DNA of 64,000 nucleotides from Chaetoceros tenuissimus (GCA_021927905.1 BLLK01000075.1:248001-312000), one strand, 5' to 3'. Positions 11,875-21,776 are shown, counted from the stretch's first letter. Numbers and translations: made by a program. Notes: a model not told the origin generated them from the letters alone.

Positions 11875-11878
11875 TTAA

Positions 11879-12479
11879 TACATCTTCAAAAGGTCAGATG
11901 CAACAATGAAACGGTTTTCTACCCATTTCGTCAATAATCACAAAATCAAAAATAAATCATTTCTAGAAAGAATTATTTACAGAGAAAGCAAGCGAAGAAA
12001 GTACGTGATATATTTAGTCCATGATATACACATCAATTTTAACTTCACTCTCAAAGTAAAGCGAACGCAAAGAAGAAAAAGGCTGTTGCTGCGAAAAAGT
12101 AATTCTGTACATTTTGGACATTGTACTAATGAGGATGATATCGCTCTTATCATGCCTGAAACAAATGCAAAAAAGTTGCAACACGAGAGCAGAATGCACC
12201 AACTCATTTCAAACTAGTATACTTATAGAATTTACTCTCAAAAATACAAATGACACAAAATCACAATGTCGTTTCTACCCCGCGAATGTACACATTTATG
12301 CATCTTTTGTTCTACCACTGCACCAATTATTCAGTCTCCTAAACCCTAGTCCTAGACCTAAGAGATTTCATTCCCCGTCTCTCAAGTCGTACAATATTCA
12401 AACTAAGCCGTCTTCTGCTACATACAGCGCTCATCAATTCTTTACTCCAATAGACAAAGATCAGCCATCTTTCTTTCTT
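11879..12479. other. 3' flank of HSF copy 2, a duplicated block
   Basis: This block resembles 13780-14300 and part of 15180-15470: the palindromic repeat, then a region with CTCAAAGTAAAGC, TTGCTGCGAAAAAGTAATTC and TTTTGGACATTGTAC. It travels with the HSF genes as part of the tandem unit. The open frames inside look accidental. Confidence 0.6.
11907..11944. repeat. Short palindromic repeat, copy 1
   Basis: AATGAAACGG, TTTTCTA, then CCCATTTCGTC. It is part of a family with arms AAACGG and CCGTTT; this copy has one changed base in the right arm. Other copies are at 13793, 15190 and 21409. Confidence 0.6.
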
Positions 12480-13589
12480 CTAAGCAACGTTTTTTGAATC
12501 TCCTAAATTGCTTCCACTCATACTTTGATCTGCTGCTTTATCATGTGTGGTATTATTCTGATCAATATTTGGATAGGAAGCTCTTTTATCTATTCTGAAT
12601 GCTGATTGTCCATATGGTAGTCCATATGGCATGAAGACATGAGGAGTCATTCTTCTACTAGTATATGAACCATTCATAGAGAAAGGCGTTCCCATCGCAG
12701 CAGGCACTGTATGTGGATGAACAAAAGATGCATTGCTGGTAGTATTACAGGAAGAAGGCCAGTAATATACTGGAGTATACATATATCCTCCGACGCCCGA
12801 AATCTCGGCGACGCTACCATTGGTGGGAGTTGGCGAGGAAGAGTTTGAGGCCATGGCTGTCTGATGGTTCACATGATCAATAAAAGTAGGAGACACTATG
12901 CGAGGATGGGTATACTTTGTTTGTGAATGCTGAACCGCTGCGAAACTAGAACAATGAACAGGTGTCATTGCATATTCTAGTCTGCGACGTGCACTTTCTT
13001 TCTGGTTTCTTTGTTTGTCAAACATTTGAAGACAAAGATGTGGCTGATCTCTGATGAATAAATCATGATAAAAGGTACCAGAATCTGGACCCCTTTTGAC
13101 TCTACGAAAACCCCATCTGTTGAGTTTACTGATAAAGGAAGATATGTGCTTGTTCACCCTTTCTGCAAGTTTATTTGGCTTTAGGATCTTGAAAGATTTT
13201 CCATGAGGGAGCCATGTGATCACATCGGAAATGCTAGCATCAGAGAGAATCTGCATCAATTGCTGAGGAAATGTTTTACTTGCTTGATGAGTAGTAGCTG
13301 TGATCTCCTCTTCAGTATCTGGAGGCGAAGGCTCACGAGGACCATGTCTTGATACACTGGAAATAAGAGGGGTCTTTATAGTAGGAGCTTGAAGAACTGC
13401 TGAGGCTTTGGTGACAGGGATACTAGGTCCATTCAGAGCAGTGCTTACATAGCTCGGAGTAGGCATTTTTTCCACGGCACTATTTGGAGCTGAGACCTCG
13501 TCGATAACCACATTTGTATTACTACTAGTAGGGAGAGGTCGTCCACTGGGAGCGATGTGTATATAGTTCTGAGGAGTCTGATGATTCAT
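12480..13589 (-). CDS. Heat-shock-factor family transcription factor (array copy 2)
   Basis: 369 residues from an ATG at 13589; the longest and most complete of the three. The HSF DNA-binding domain is at about residues 105-197 (FPQQLMQILSDASISDVI, SFKILKPNKL, SFISKLNRWGFRRVKRG, GTFYHDLFIRD). The N-terminus contains two related segments (TPQNYIHIAPSGRP and MPTPSYVSTALNGP), each like the N-terminus of copy 3, suggesting an internal duplication. The C-terminus keeps the Tyr/Pro segment (GGYMYTPVYYWP) and goes on for about 60 residues beyond the end of copy 1. Same strand as copies 1 and 3. Confidence 0.88.
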   Translation of the reverse strand: MNHQTPQNYIHIAPSGRPLPTSSNTNVVIDEVSAPNSAVEKMPTPSYVSTALNGPSIPVTKASAVLQAPTIKTPLISSVSRHGPREPSPPDTEEEITATTHQASKTFPQQLMQILSDASISDVITWLPHGKSFKILKPNKLAERVNKHISSFISKLNRWGFRRVKRGPDSGTFYHDLFIRDQPHLCLQMFDKQRNQKESARRRLEYAMTPVHCSSFAAVQHSQTKYTHPRIVSPTFIDHVNHQTAMASNSSSPTPTNGSVAEISGVGGYMYTPVYYWPSSCNTTSNASFVHPHTVPAAMGTPFSMNGSYTSRRMTPHVFMPYGLPYGQSAFRIDKRASYPNIDQNNTTHDKAADQSMSGSNLGDSKNVA

Positions 13590-13625
13590 TGTTTCACGAC
13601 ACTTTTTGTTTGCTGGCTGGCTGCA

Positions 13626-13733
13626 AGAGTCAACAAGTGAAGATAGAGCAGTGGCTACTTCTACTATTCTTTGTTATGAGGTATGCTATTACCTTATTAT
13701 GGTAGTTTCATTTTTAGTTATGGTTGATGGTTG
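13626..13733. repeat. Conserved upstream block of HSF copy 2
   Basis: Almost the same sequence lies at 15034-15141 upstream of copy 3: GAAGATAGAGCAGTGGCT, then TTTGTTATGAGGTATGC and TTATGGTAGTTTCAT. It was duplicated with the gene and may include the promoter. No clear heat-shock element is seen in it. Confidence 0.6.
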
Positions 13734-13792
13734 TGATGGTGATGGTTGATGATTGCATCTTGCCATCTGCCTTTTATGAACAATGAAATGGT

Positions 13793-13832
13793 TTTCTAAC
13801 CGTTTCGTCGATCATCACAAATTCATTTTTGG
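13793..13832. repeat. Short palindromic repeat, copy 2
   Basis: CAATGAAATGG, TTTTCTAA, CCGTTTCGTCGATC. Same family as the copies at 11907, 15190 and 21409. Confidence 0.6.
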
Positions 13833-14301
13833 AAAGAATTATTCACATTAGAACATACGTGATATGTTCAGTCCATGATATGTACATTAGTATACATTTC
13901 ACGCTCAATGTAAAGCAAAAAGTAAAAGCAATGACTGCTGAAAAAGTGACTCTATGCATTTTGGGCATTGTACCATTGATTTGGAAATAACATCATTTGT
14001 CGTGCCAAAATGCAAAACAAAAAAATTGTATCACATGTAAACAAAATATACAAGCTCATTGCAAATAGTCTACTTATAGAATTACTCTCAAAAGTACATA
14101 TTACCACACAAAATCACAATGTCGTTTCTATCCGCTACTACACAAATTAGCATTTTTGTTCCACAATTGTGTAGCGCGTTGTAGTAATTATTCAGTCCCC
14201 TAACCCCTAGTCCCTACTATAGATTTGAACAGATTTGAGTCCCCATCTCTCAAGCCGTTCATGATTCAATCAATTATTTTCTCCAATGATGGATAAAATA
14301 A

Positions 14302-14940
14302 TCATTCTTTCATGGTAACATGGGAAGGAGGTCTGCAACTTCCTGGAATATACATATATCCTCCGATATTTGGATTGTTAGTGACGCTAGCAGTGATGGG
14401 AGTCGGCGAGGAAAAGTTTGAAACCATTGCTGTCCGATTGTTCATATGATCAGTAAAAGTAGGAGTCACTATGCGAGGATGAGTATACTTTGTTTGTGAA
14501 TTTTGAACCGCTGTTGAACTGGAATAAACAGGGGCATTAGCATCATCTTGTCTGCGACGTGCTTTCTCTCTTTGGGTTCTTCTTTGGTTGACAATTTGAT
14601 GGCAGAGATGTGGTTCATCTCTGATGAATAAAGGATGAAAAAAGGCACCGGCATCTTGACCCTTTCTGACTTGACGAAAGCCCCATAGATTCAGTTTACG
14701 TGTAAAGGAAGAATACTTGCATACTCCGGGATATTTCACTCTTTCTACAAGGTCATCTGGTTCAAGAATCTTGAAAGATTTTCCGTGAGGTAGCCATGTG
14801 ATGACATCGGAAATGCCTGCATCGGAAAGGATCTCCATCAATTGCTGTGGAAATTTTTTAGACGAAGCCTCTTTGATAGCATTGGTATGTCTAGGGAGAG
14901 GTCCATTAGGAGCAATGTGCATATAGTTCGGAGTAGGCAT
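14302..14940 (-). CDS. Heat-shock-factor family protein, C-terminally short (array copy 3)
   Basis: 212 residues from an ATG at 14940. The DNA-binding domain at about 28-122 is complete (FPQQLMEILSDAGISDVI, SFKILEPDDL, SFTRKLNLWGFRQVRKG, GAFFHPLFIRD), with a few extra residues (KYPGVCK) before the recognition region as compared with copy 2. The frame stops just after the GGYMY segment, so about 50-100 residues present in copies 1 and 2 are missing. It could be a DNA-binding-only competitor of its neighbours or a gene in decay. Confidence 0.8.
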   Translation of the reverse strand: MPTPNYMHIAPNGPLPRHTNAIKEASSKKFPQQLMEILSDAGISDVITWLPHGKSFKILEPDDLVERVKYPGVCKYSSFTRKLNLWGFRQVRKGQDAGAFFHPLFIRDEPHLCHQIVNQRRTQREKARRRQDDANAPVYSSSTAVQNSQTKYTHPRIVTPTFTDHMNNRTAMVSNFSSPTPITASVTNNPNIGGYMYIPGSCRPPSHVTMKE

Positions 14941-15033
14941 TGTTTCTAGCTAGCACGGACGACACGACTTTTTTTGGCTGGCTGGAAATTGGTAGAGATG
15001 CTTTCTAGCGATAAACACTGAAGCTGTCTTTAC

Positions 15034-15141
15034 AAGAGTCAACAGTGAAGATAGAGCAGTGGCTTCTTTTAGTATTCTTTGTTATGAGGTATGCTATTAC
15101 CTTATTATGGTAGTTTCATTTTTAGTTATGGTTGATGGTTG
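15034..15141. repeat. Conserved upstream block of HSF copy 3
   Basis: Near-identical partner of 13626-13733. It supports duplication of the whole gene with its 5' flank. Confidence 0.6.
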
Positions 15142-15189
15142 CTCTCTGTTCATCATGTGCATCCGTAATAAAACTGCCTTTTATGAAAA

Positions 15190-15240
15190 CAATGAAACGG
15201 CCTTCTACCCGTTTCGTCGATCTTCACAAATTCATTTTTG
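15190..15240. repeat. Short palindromic repeat, copy 3, and 3' flank without a gene
   Basis: CAATGAAACGG, CCTTCTA, CCCGTTTCGTCGATC. It begins a block (to about 15470) that matches the 3' flank of the other HSF copies, but no HSF gene lies on its right. It looks like the remains of a fourth unit. Confidence 0.55.
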
Positions 15241-15529
15241 CTTTTGTTGATGATATATTTTATACATATACATCAGAATAAACTTCACTCTCAAAGTAAA
15301 GCTAGAAGAAAAAAGTTGTTGCTGCGAAAAAGTAATTGAAATTCTACCCGTAGCAAACTAAGAATTTGTTTTGATCCCTTTTGTCTGTTTTCAATTATTT
15401 GTAAATTTTAATTATGCTAGTCTAAACTTTCAATCTACTCCAATCGCATAGATAAAGAATCAATCTCATTGCTATGTTACATTTTATATTTAATATTATA
15501 TAGTACTCAATACTCTGGAGAGTATGTTT

Positions 15530-16559
15530 TTAAAGTACTTGGTCCCGATTATGATTGATTCCATCGAGTTCCCCAGCAAATGCACTGTTTTCAAGCTTTC
15601 TCTTTTTCATATTTGCATATATGACATCTTTCTGCTCTTGAAACAATAAAGAAAGCTTGCACAACACTTGAACACTATCTTGCATATTTTTTGTACATGA
15701 CTTTTCTATCTTTTCTTTCATCGCTGCCTCTCCTATTCTCGATTCTTTGTTCGAATTTGATTCAATCGCTAAATGCTCAGGACTCTGTTCGAGACCACTG
15801 TCTTCTAATTCAGTATCAATTTCATTTTCGACAGTGAGGTTTTGCTGTTTTTGTATTTTTTTCGACCCGGTCTTTCTGTTGAATGTGGACTTTCTTCCTT
15901 TCGGTGGTGCAGCCCAAATAAAACCAATTTCATTCAGCATGTTTTTACGTTCTTCCGAGATGTCTCGACAACGTTGAGTTTTAACCCAATTGGCAAGGGG
16001 CTGGTTCGGGTCACTCCGTTTTACGTTGCAATGCCCATGCTTGGACTTGTACATTTTTAGCTCTTCGAATTTATCCAACCAAATACTATGGAACGAATCA
16101 GTCCAGGTGAAACCGATATCATTCAGCATGTTTATACGTTCTTCCGACAGTTTTAGTTGTTTATATGTTTGACGTTGAGTGTGAACCCATCTGCCAAGTG
16201 ACTGATTCTCCTCATATATTTTTGGTACATTACAATCTCCGTGTTTGGATTTGTAAAGTTTTAGCTGTTCAAATTTTTCATTCCAGAGGACAATATAATC
16301 TTTTGGCGGTGCTGTCCAGTTGAAACCGATATCATTGAGCATGTTTATACGGTCTTCCGACAGTTTTGACTGTTTAAATTTAGAACGTTGCGCAGCCAGA
16401 TACCCAATAGGCAAGTGGCTGATTCTTATCATATCTATATCATGGCACGTTGCAATGTCCGTATTCCTTCTTGTATTCAAGTAGTTCTTGAAATTTGTTG
16501 AGCCAAGTTATATTATACTTGGCTAATTGTTGAACAAAACTATTTTCGCCTGGCTTCAT
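15530..16559 (-). pseudogene. Helicase-associated-domain repeat protein, broken near its start
   Basis: The family's proper start (MKPG...ITWLNKFQELLEYK) is at 16559, matching the start of the second locus at 32927. After the first NVP segment there is an in-frame TGA (16440-16442), then a one-base frame change before AAQRSKFKQSKLSEDR. From there the frame is open to 15530. Three helicase-associated (HA) repeats are readable: LKLYKSKHGDCNVP, WVHTQRQTYKQ, ERINMLNDIGFTW and similar. The tail SVQVLCKLSLLFQEQ and VIYANMKKRKLE is shared with the other locus. HA repeats are small helical modules, very abundant in diatoms and of unclear role, probably nucleic-acid binding. A shorter product starting at an internal ATG is possible. 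Confidence 0.7.
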
Positions 16560-16620
16560 TTTTCAATATTTTTGCCGGATTGTTATTGTGTGATTATGTG
16601 ATAGATGATCTTGATCTCTA

Positions 16621-17103
16621 CCGTCCATATATCAATTGGTGGAAGGGAGGTTCCCCTTCTGAAGGGGGTACAGCCAAACCAGACACATCATTCGAAAGCT
16701 CTTACGACAGAGAATCCATTCATTCCATAAAATAAGGTGAAAAACAGACAGAAAAGAAGTTTCTGGCATAATTAAGCATATTTCATTGTCAGGTGTCTCT
16801 GGAGAATTAGCTTAACAAATTGGACACTTTTAAACAAGATTGTTAAGTGAGACGTCATCATCTTAGTGTCAACTCCAAAAGCACGACCAAGTCGAGATGA
16901 CACAAAATCAGAGCAAATTTTTTTCTCCTCAAATACGATTTTCGGCAGAAACCTATTCCAAAAAGCGAGAACATAGCGCTATAGAGAATTTGATTTTTTA
17001 TAGCGCTATGTTTTCGGTTTTCCCGAAATTTGTTTGTGGAAAATCGTATTTGAGCAGAAAAAGTGTCCCCCCTTTTTCCTTCCACCAATTGATATATGAA
17101 CGG
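16621..17103. mobile_element. MITE with TA target sites and a long internal hairpin
   Basis: The left end CCGTCCATATATCAATTGG and the right end, reverse-complemented (CCGTTCATATATCAATTGG), match over about 28 bp with one difference. Both are flanked by TA, as in Tc1/mariner-type elements. The 483-bp element has no coding capacity. It lies 30 bp left of the Mutator-like element. Confidence 0.65.
16928..17054. repeat. Long imperfect hairpin inside the MITE
   Basis: Outer arms CTCAAATACGATTTTC (16928-16943) and GAAAATCGTATTTGAG (17039-17054) are perfect complements. Inner arms ACATAGCGCTATA (16971-16983) and TATAGCGCTATGT (16999-17011) are too. The loop is about 15 bases. Confidence 0.75.
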
Positions 17104-17141
17104 TACGTAGTTTGCCCACAACGCGTCCTGCAACAATAAAA

Positions 17142-17211
17142 GAGGTGGTCTGGGGTGAGTGGGTCGACGGTGAGTGGGTTGGTGAGTGGGCTACTTGGAC
17201 GCATAACCTGT
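17142..17211 (+). repeat. Left terminal inverted repeat of the Mutator-like element
   Basis: 70 bp, identical to the reverse complement of 21339-21408. It contains the motif GTGAGTGGG three times at short spacing, possibly transposase-binding sites. Confidence 0.92.
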
Positions 17212-17384
17212 AATAATATAAGAAGGTAATAATATTCTTCTTCCAATTTCAATTTACGGTTTTAACAAGAATAAAAATTTGAATAGAGATTTATTTGTAA
17301 TATGAAACGGTGCTTTTTTTGTGTCTGTTCTTAAACATATTAATATTATATTCATTCAGAAACGGTGATTGGATACCAGTGAAA

Positions 17385-20300
17385 ATGAGCTCCCACTTAC
17401 AATTGAATAATGATGGCTGTGTTGCTGGTTTAAGTACCACTATTAAGCTTGTTGGATCTGATGCTATTCCAGCATCTAACATTTTTAAAGTTGAGCAGAA
17501 ATGGGTTGATAAAGCTCATTTAAAGTCTGCACTTGAATTTTATGCCTCAGCTACAGGATGGTCTGTTTGCAATCCTACTCCAACTCACTTTCGATGCAAC
17601 TGTTTCAGAAAGCCAGGACATAAAGACAAGTATCGTGATCACCAAACCCCACGCCAGGTTGATGGTGGCTCTCTACATAAAGGCTGCACCTTCCTAATTG
17701 CAATTAGATCTACCAAAAATGAACGAAGCAAAGATAAATCCAAACCTGTATTTGATGCTGGAGTCCCAATCATTATATCAAAAGTTATTCTTTCACATGG
17801 TGGAAGTTGTAACCCAAGCCCACAACAACAACTTGTCGCTCGAGCACGTAGTGGCAAATATGTAAAATCTATCAATGATTTAGCACTATATCAATTATGC
17901 ACAATGTCCAAGAATGGAGAAGGAAGATTGAAGACATCTTCCATAAAGTCTATCATTACACCATTTTGGCCATCAAATAAAAATATTTCCAAAGGAGATA
18001 TATACAACTTGCGTAGGAAAATCAAAAGGATTATCCCTCACATGGATCATCTAGACAATTTTGAGGCATTTCAGCAATATGCCAAAGTAAACAAGCTACA
18101 TAGTGGTTTAGATGATGTACCATTAAATGAGCACGAAAGCACAGAAATAGCAAAAGAATTATGGTTACAAATTATGTCTGAAAGGACAGATGAAGAATCC
18201 ATAGTGACTTTCAAAGAGTATATGGACCTCATGGTCCAAAAGGCTGATGGAAATTTTAAGTATGAACTTCTGTCTGATTCAAATGGTGTAATAACTGGCT
18301 GTGTATGGCAGACTGCTACTATGCGAGCTAATTTTGAGAGATATGGAAGTTTCATTTCTGTTGACGCCATGAAAAGAGGAATAAATAAATGGCTATGGCC
18401 ATACATTGCCATTACAATGTACAATGAGCTTGACATGGTGTGTGTCGGCTGTGAGTCAATTATTTGCACTGAAAGAATTGAAGCATATGAATCAGTTATC
18501 AATTTTTGCTTGGACAATTCTCCTGGTAGATCTCGGGAAGATATCTATGTTTTGACAGCAGATGGTATCATTACGCAGGATGTAGTCTCCAATGATTTCT
18601 CCCTCCCCAATTGTCATTTTATGGCAGATTGGCATCACTTATTTGAATCTCTACCAAAGCTTTTTGGTCCAAGCTATACCCTTATTTCTTCCAAAGTACG
18701 TGAGATGGTCACTGCAACAAGTAGTGAAAAATTTGAGCATGCTTACACCACCGCCATGGAAATATTAACAGCAACAGCATCTTTCAATCAACAACACGTA
18801 GACACACTGATTGATTTCAAATCAAAGAAAGAGTCATATTCTTCTTACATACTTTCAAAAACAAGAGGAACTCGTGGGAAACATGGGTCGTCCCTATCAG
18901 AATCAAATCATTCTAGTGTTCTGATACACTTGAACGATGGCGACAAGTACAAGAACAACTACTGTGAGGAGCCTATGACACTTGTAAAAGATCTTTTTTT
19001 ACGTGAGCAATTTCTTGTAAATAAATTCAATTCGGTATTATATGGTGAGAAGGTGAAGTTGGAGACAGAATTACATATATTGAGAAATGAAAATAGTGAG
19101 CAATGTCTTATCGATGCAGCAGGAAGTTTAAGTCTGAAATCATATCAGCGTTTCAAAATGAGAGTTGGAAGATTGAATGAGTATTGTTGTGAGTTTTTGG
19201 AGGATGATACAGCAAAAGTTTTTAGCAAAAAATTTGTAACTGCTCCAGCTCGCTTGTTACATAGGGGTCACACAGATGGAATCTACAGGTGCAGGAGTTG
19301 CGAGGCGTCAATTTCATATGAGGAAATGTGCGAACATGAGCTTCTAGCTAACAGTATGACTTTTCTACCCACTCTATTTGCACAATGGCACTTCCGAAGG
19401 GACACTGTAAAAGGGACAAAAATTGTTACTGATGATTCGAGTGCATACGCAGCCAATATAGATGTGGATAGTGCAAATGGGGATGATATAGATATGGATA
19501 GTGTTGTCGGGACAGAGATTGAGCACTGGGAAGAAGAGGAAGTAACTAATACATGTGAAACAAAAGCAACTGCACCCCTACCCAAAAAAGATATTACTGA
19601 CATTATGAAAGAGGTACCGCATCGATATGAGCACTGCAGTGATGATACAAAATATATGGTTGGCGCACTTGTGTTATGCATGGAAAAGTTGCTAAAGACA
19701 GATGGTCAATCTACTCTATTTGATTCTTCTGCACATGTTCACGATGATAATGTTCTTCAATATCTCACTTCTATAGTCCAAAGTCATGGGCAGCACAAGT
19801 TCACAAAGACTAATATGTTCACAAGACCAGACATGCCTAGTGAACTCATGATCCGAAAGCAATCAAAGAAGAGACTCATGTCAAGAAGAGAGCATATCAA
19901 GCGATCGTCAAAGAAAATAGTGTCACATCAAGTTGTGGTGAACACGAAAGAGGAATCAAGTTGTGGATATTGTTCTGGAAAAGGGCACAGATATACAAAT
20001 TGCGATATCAGAAAGGAACTTGCCGCAAAAGGAGCTGAATATATTGTGTCTCTTGAAGAAACCAAGAATGATGCATCACGACTTCGTAACAGATTGGAAT
20101 ATAATGCCATTCTACAATACTACGATGAAAAACAACATGGCACCATTGCAAGAAATGTATCTAATAAGTCCAGAGGAGTCTTCATTCATAATCTGTATTT
20201 ACAAAATTGCCAGCATCCTCTTGTTGGATATAGCTCCCTGTCTGATCTGGCGATAGAAGTGAGTTTTTTGGCTATCGGAAGTAAACAAGAGGAAATAAGC

Positions 20301-20636
20301 ACAAAGGAGAGGATGCTAATAGCTGGTGAGTCAATGAATACATTTATTTCGCAATCATGTGGAAGAAAGGTCAAATCATTTATATATGATGGTACTGCAT
20401 TTAAGGCCCCGCCGAATCGTCAGATACAGCAAAACTTATCGCAAAGCTTATCCCAAAACTTCATCCTTCAACCACAAGTATTTGGTCCACAATTAGGACA
20501 TCTCTCACAACCGCAATATCCTATGCCTATGCAGCCTATATATTTTACACAGCCATCTCAACATTATCTGCCATTATCCCAGCAATTTCAACATGATGTA
20601 ACAGAAGAAGAGCAGACGACAGAATTTAAAATGTAG
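17385..20636 (+). CDS. MULE-type transposase
   Basis: 1,083 residues from the first ATG at 17385. The frame is open 25 codons further upstream but has only a GTG there. N-terminal part: WVDKAHLKSALEFYASATGW followed by Cys/His residues (FRCNCFRK, GGSLHKGC), like the FAR1/WRKY-GCM1-type DNA-binding region of MULEs. Middle: the MULE catalytic core with D327 in FISVDAMKRG and D393 in LTADGIIT, then FMADWHHLFESLPKLFG. Residues 860-873 are a CCHC zinc knuckle (CGYCSGKGHRYTNC). The C-terminus is Gln/Pro-rich. No stop interrupts it, so it could be active. The catalytic Glu was not assigned. Confidence 0.85.
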   Translation: MSSHLQLNNDGCVAGLSTTIKLVGSDAIPASNIFKVEQKWVDKAHLKSALEFYASATGWSVCNPTPTHFRCNCFRKPGHKDKYRDHQTPRQVDGGSLHKGCTFLIAIRSTKNERSKDKSKPVFDAGVPIIISKVILSHGGSCNPSPQQQLVARARSGKYVKSINDLALYQLCTMSKNGEGRLKTSSIKSIITPFWPSNKNISKGDIYNLRRKIKRIIPHMDHLDNFEAFQQYAKVNKLHSGLDDVPLNEHESTEIAKELWLQIMSERTDEESIVTFKEYMDLMVQKADGNFKYELLSDSNGVITGCVWQTATMRANFERYGSFISVDAMKRGINKWLWPYIAITMYNELDMVCVGCESIICTERIEAYESVINFCLDNSPGRSREDIYVLTADGIITQDVVSNDFSLPNCHFMADWHHLFESLPKLFGPSYTLISSKVREMVTATSSEKFEHAYTTAMEILTATASFNQQHVDTLIDFKSKKESYSSYILSKTRGTRGKHGSSLSESNHSSVLIHLNDGDKYKNNYCEEPMTLVKDLFLREQFLVNKFNSVLYGEKVKLETELHILRNENSEQCLIDAAGSLSLKSYQRFKMRVGRLNEYCCEFLEDDTAKVFSKKFVTAPARLLHRGHTDGIYRCRSCEASISYEEMCEHELLANSMTFLPTLFAQWHFRRDTVKGTKIVTDDSSAYAANIDVDSANGDDIDMDSVVGTEIEHWEEEEVTNTCETKATAPLPKKDITDIMKEVPHRYEHCSDDTKYMVGALVLCMEKLLKTDGQSTLFDSSAHVHDDNVLQYLTSIVQSHGQHKFTKTNMFTRPDMPSELMIRKQSKKRLMSRREHIKRSSKKIVSHQVVVNTKEESSCGYCSGKGHRYTNCDIRKELAAKGAEYIVSLEETKNDASRLRNRLEYNAILQYYDEKQHGTIARNVSNKSRGVFIHNLYLQNCQHPLVGYSSLSDLAIEVSFLAIGSKQEEISTKERMLIAGESMNTFISQSCGRKVKSFIYDGTAFKAPPNRQIQQNLSQSLSQNFILQPQVFGPQLGHLSQPQYPMPMQPIYFTQPSQHYLPLSQQFQHDVTEEEQTTEFKM

Positions 20637-21338
20637 AAGAAGTAAATATAATATAAAGATATATGTTTGTATCCCTTGTGTATTGAATTCATTAGCCATA
20701 CGGATGGGTGGGAAGAGCATATTTTTGTCTAGGTAAAGTTCGCGACGGCATAGAGTAAACCACACCGCAACCTACCATCATAGACAATGCTAACTATTTC
20801 CCAATGACAATGAAATACAAATTTTTGAGGGTTGAAGAAAATGAAACAATAAACTCTTTTCAGCATCGCATATGTACACACATACAGATATATATTGTAA
20901 ACAATAGACACCCTTTCACAGTAGAAGTAAACCTGCATCCTACTACACCATATCAGATACTGACTGACTCTCCGTGACAAAATAACAGTTCTCCCTGTTA
21001 CACGTTCAGTACAGACTGGAAGCTATTCACTCTCATCATATGGTGCAGCAGGCCGCTAGGTACTCATGAAAGGTGGTTCAATAACAATCCCAATTATATA
21101 GATACATGCACTACATACATATTTTGATTATTTACCTATATCGGGCGGTGTTCGACTTCGTTTATTTGGTGCTCAACTTCGTTTGTGCTTTGATGAGAAT
21201 TTATGAAACACATAACTAATGCGAAAAGTGAGTGGAAGTGCTGGAAGTGCAGCAGAAGTTTGGCGGGCTCCAGTCTTACGAAATTTAAATTTAACATGAC
21301 TGACTCACTCTTGTTTGTTGTGTATTACCATATAAATC
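20637..21338. other. Non-coding right part of the Mutator-like element
   Basis: About 700 bp between the transposase stop and the right inverted repeat. No convincing frame on either strand, and no other element seen. Confidence 0.6.
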
Positions 21339-21408
21339 ACAGGTTATGCGTCCAAGTAGCCCACTCACCAACCCACTCACCGTCGACCCACTCACCCCAG
21401 ACCACCTC
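21339..21408 (-). repeat. Right terminal inverted repeat of the Mutator-like element
   Basis: Reverse complement of 17142-17211 with no mismatch. Followed directly by CAATAAAA. Confidence 0.92.
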
Positions 21409-21440
21409 CAATAAAACGGTTTCTACCCGTTTCGTCGATC
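21409..21440. repeat. Short palindromic repeat, copy 4, split by the transposon
   Basis: CAATAAAACGG, TTTCTA, CCCGTTTCGTCGATC. The first eight bases are the target duplication, so the transposon landed at the edge of this repeat. Confidence 0.6.
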
Positions 21441-21776
21441 TATCTCTTTTTGACATCAAATTCTGGCTAATTAGCCAAACACTTAAGCCCCTCTCAAGTG
21501 ATTGCCGAATTTCCAATCCAATCCAAAATTTGTTCTTTTCTGCTGACGTAATGGTGACGCCAAAGAATATAGGGTTATTGGTTTAAAATAAAATGATTCT
21601 TTAAACTAGGATTTAAACAGATTAGATAGTACATTTGTCCAAATTATTCTAAAGTAATAACCCTACAACCGTTAACGGCAATCAATGTTTTGGTGTCTTT
21701 GGTGTCTGTTCCAATCAGCTGCACTCCTCCATCCAGCATGTTTCTCATCACATAAAAAAGAATAGAACCAATTCCA

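Larger units (their letters stand above)
17142..21408 (+). mobile_element. Mutator-like DNA transposon, complete-looking
   Basis: 4,267 bp, bounded by identical 70-bp terminal inverted repeats (17142-17211 and 21339-21408) starting GAGGTGGTCTGGGG, and an 8-bp target duplication CAATAAAA (17134-17141 and 21409-21416). It encodes one large transposase on the plus strand. Perfect repeats and an intact target duplication imply a recent insertion. The target is the palindromic repeat whose right part continues at 21417. Confidence 0.9.

Noticed and set aside
20729-20980. Small minus-strand gene in the right part of the Mutator-like element
   Set aside because: Cys/Tyr/Val-rich sequence typical of AT-rich non-coding DNA, and no homology recognised.
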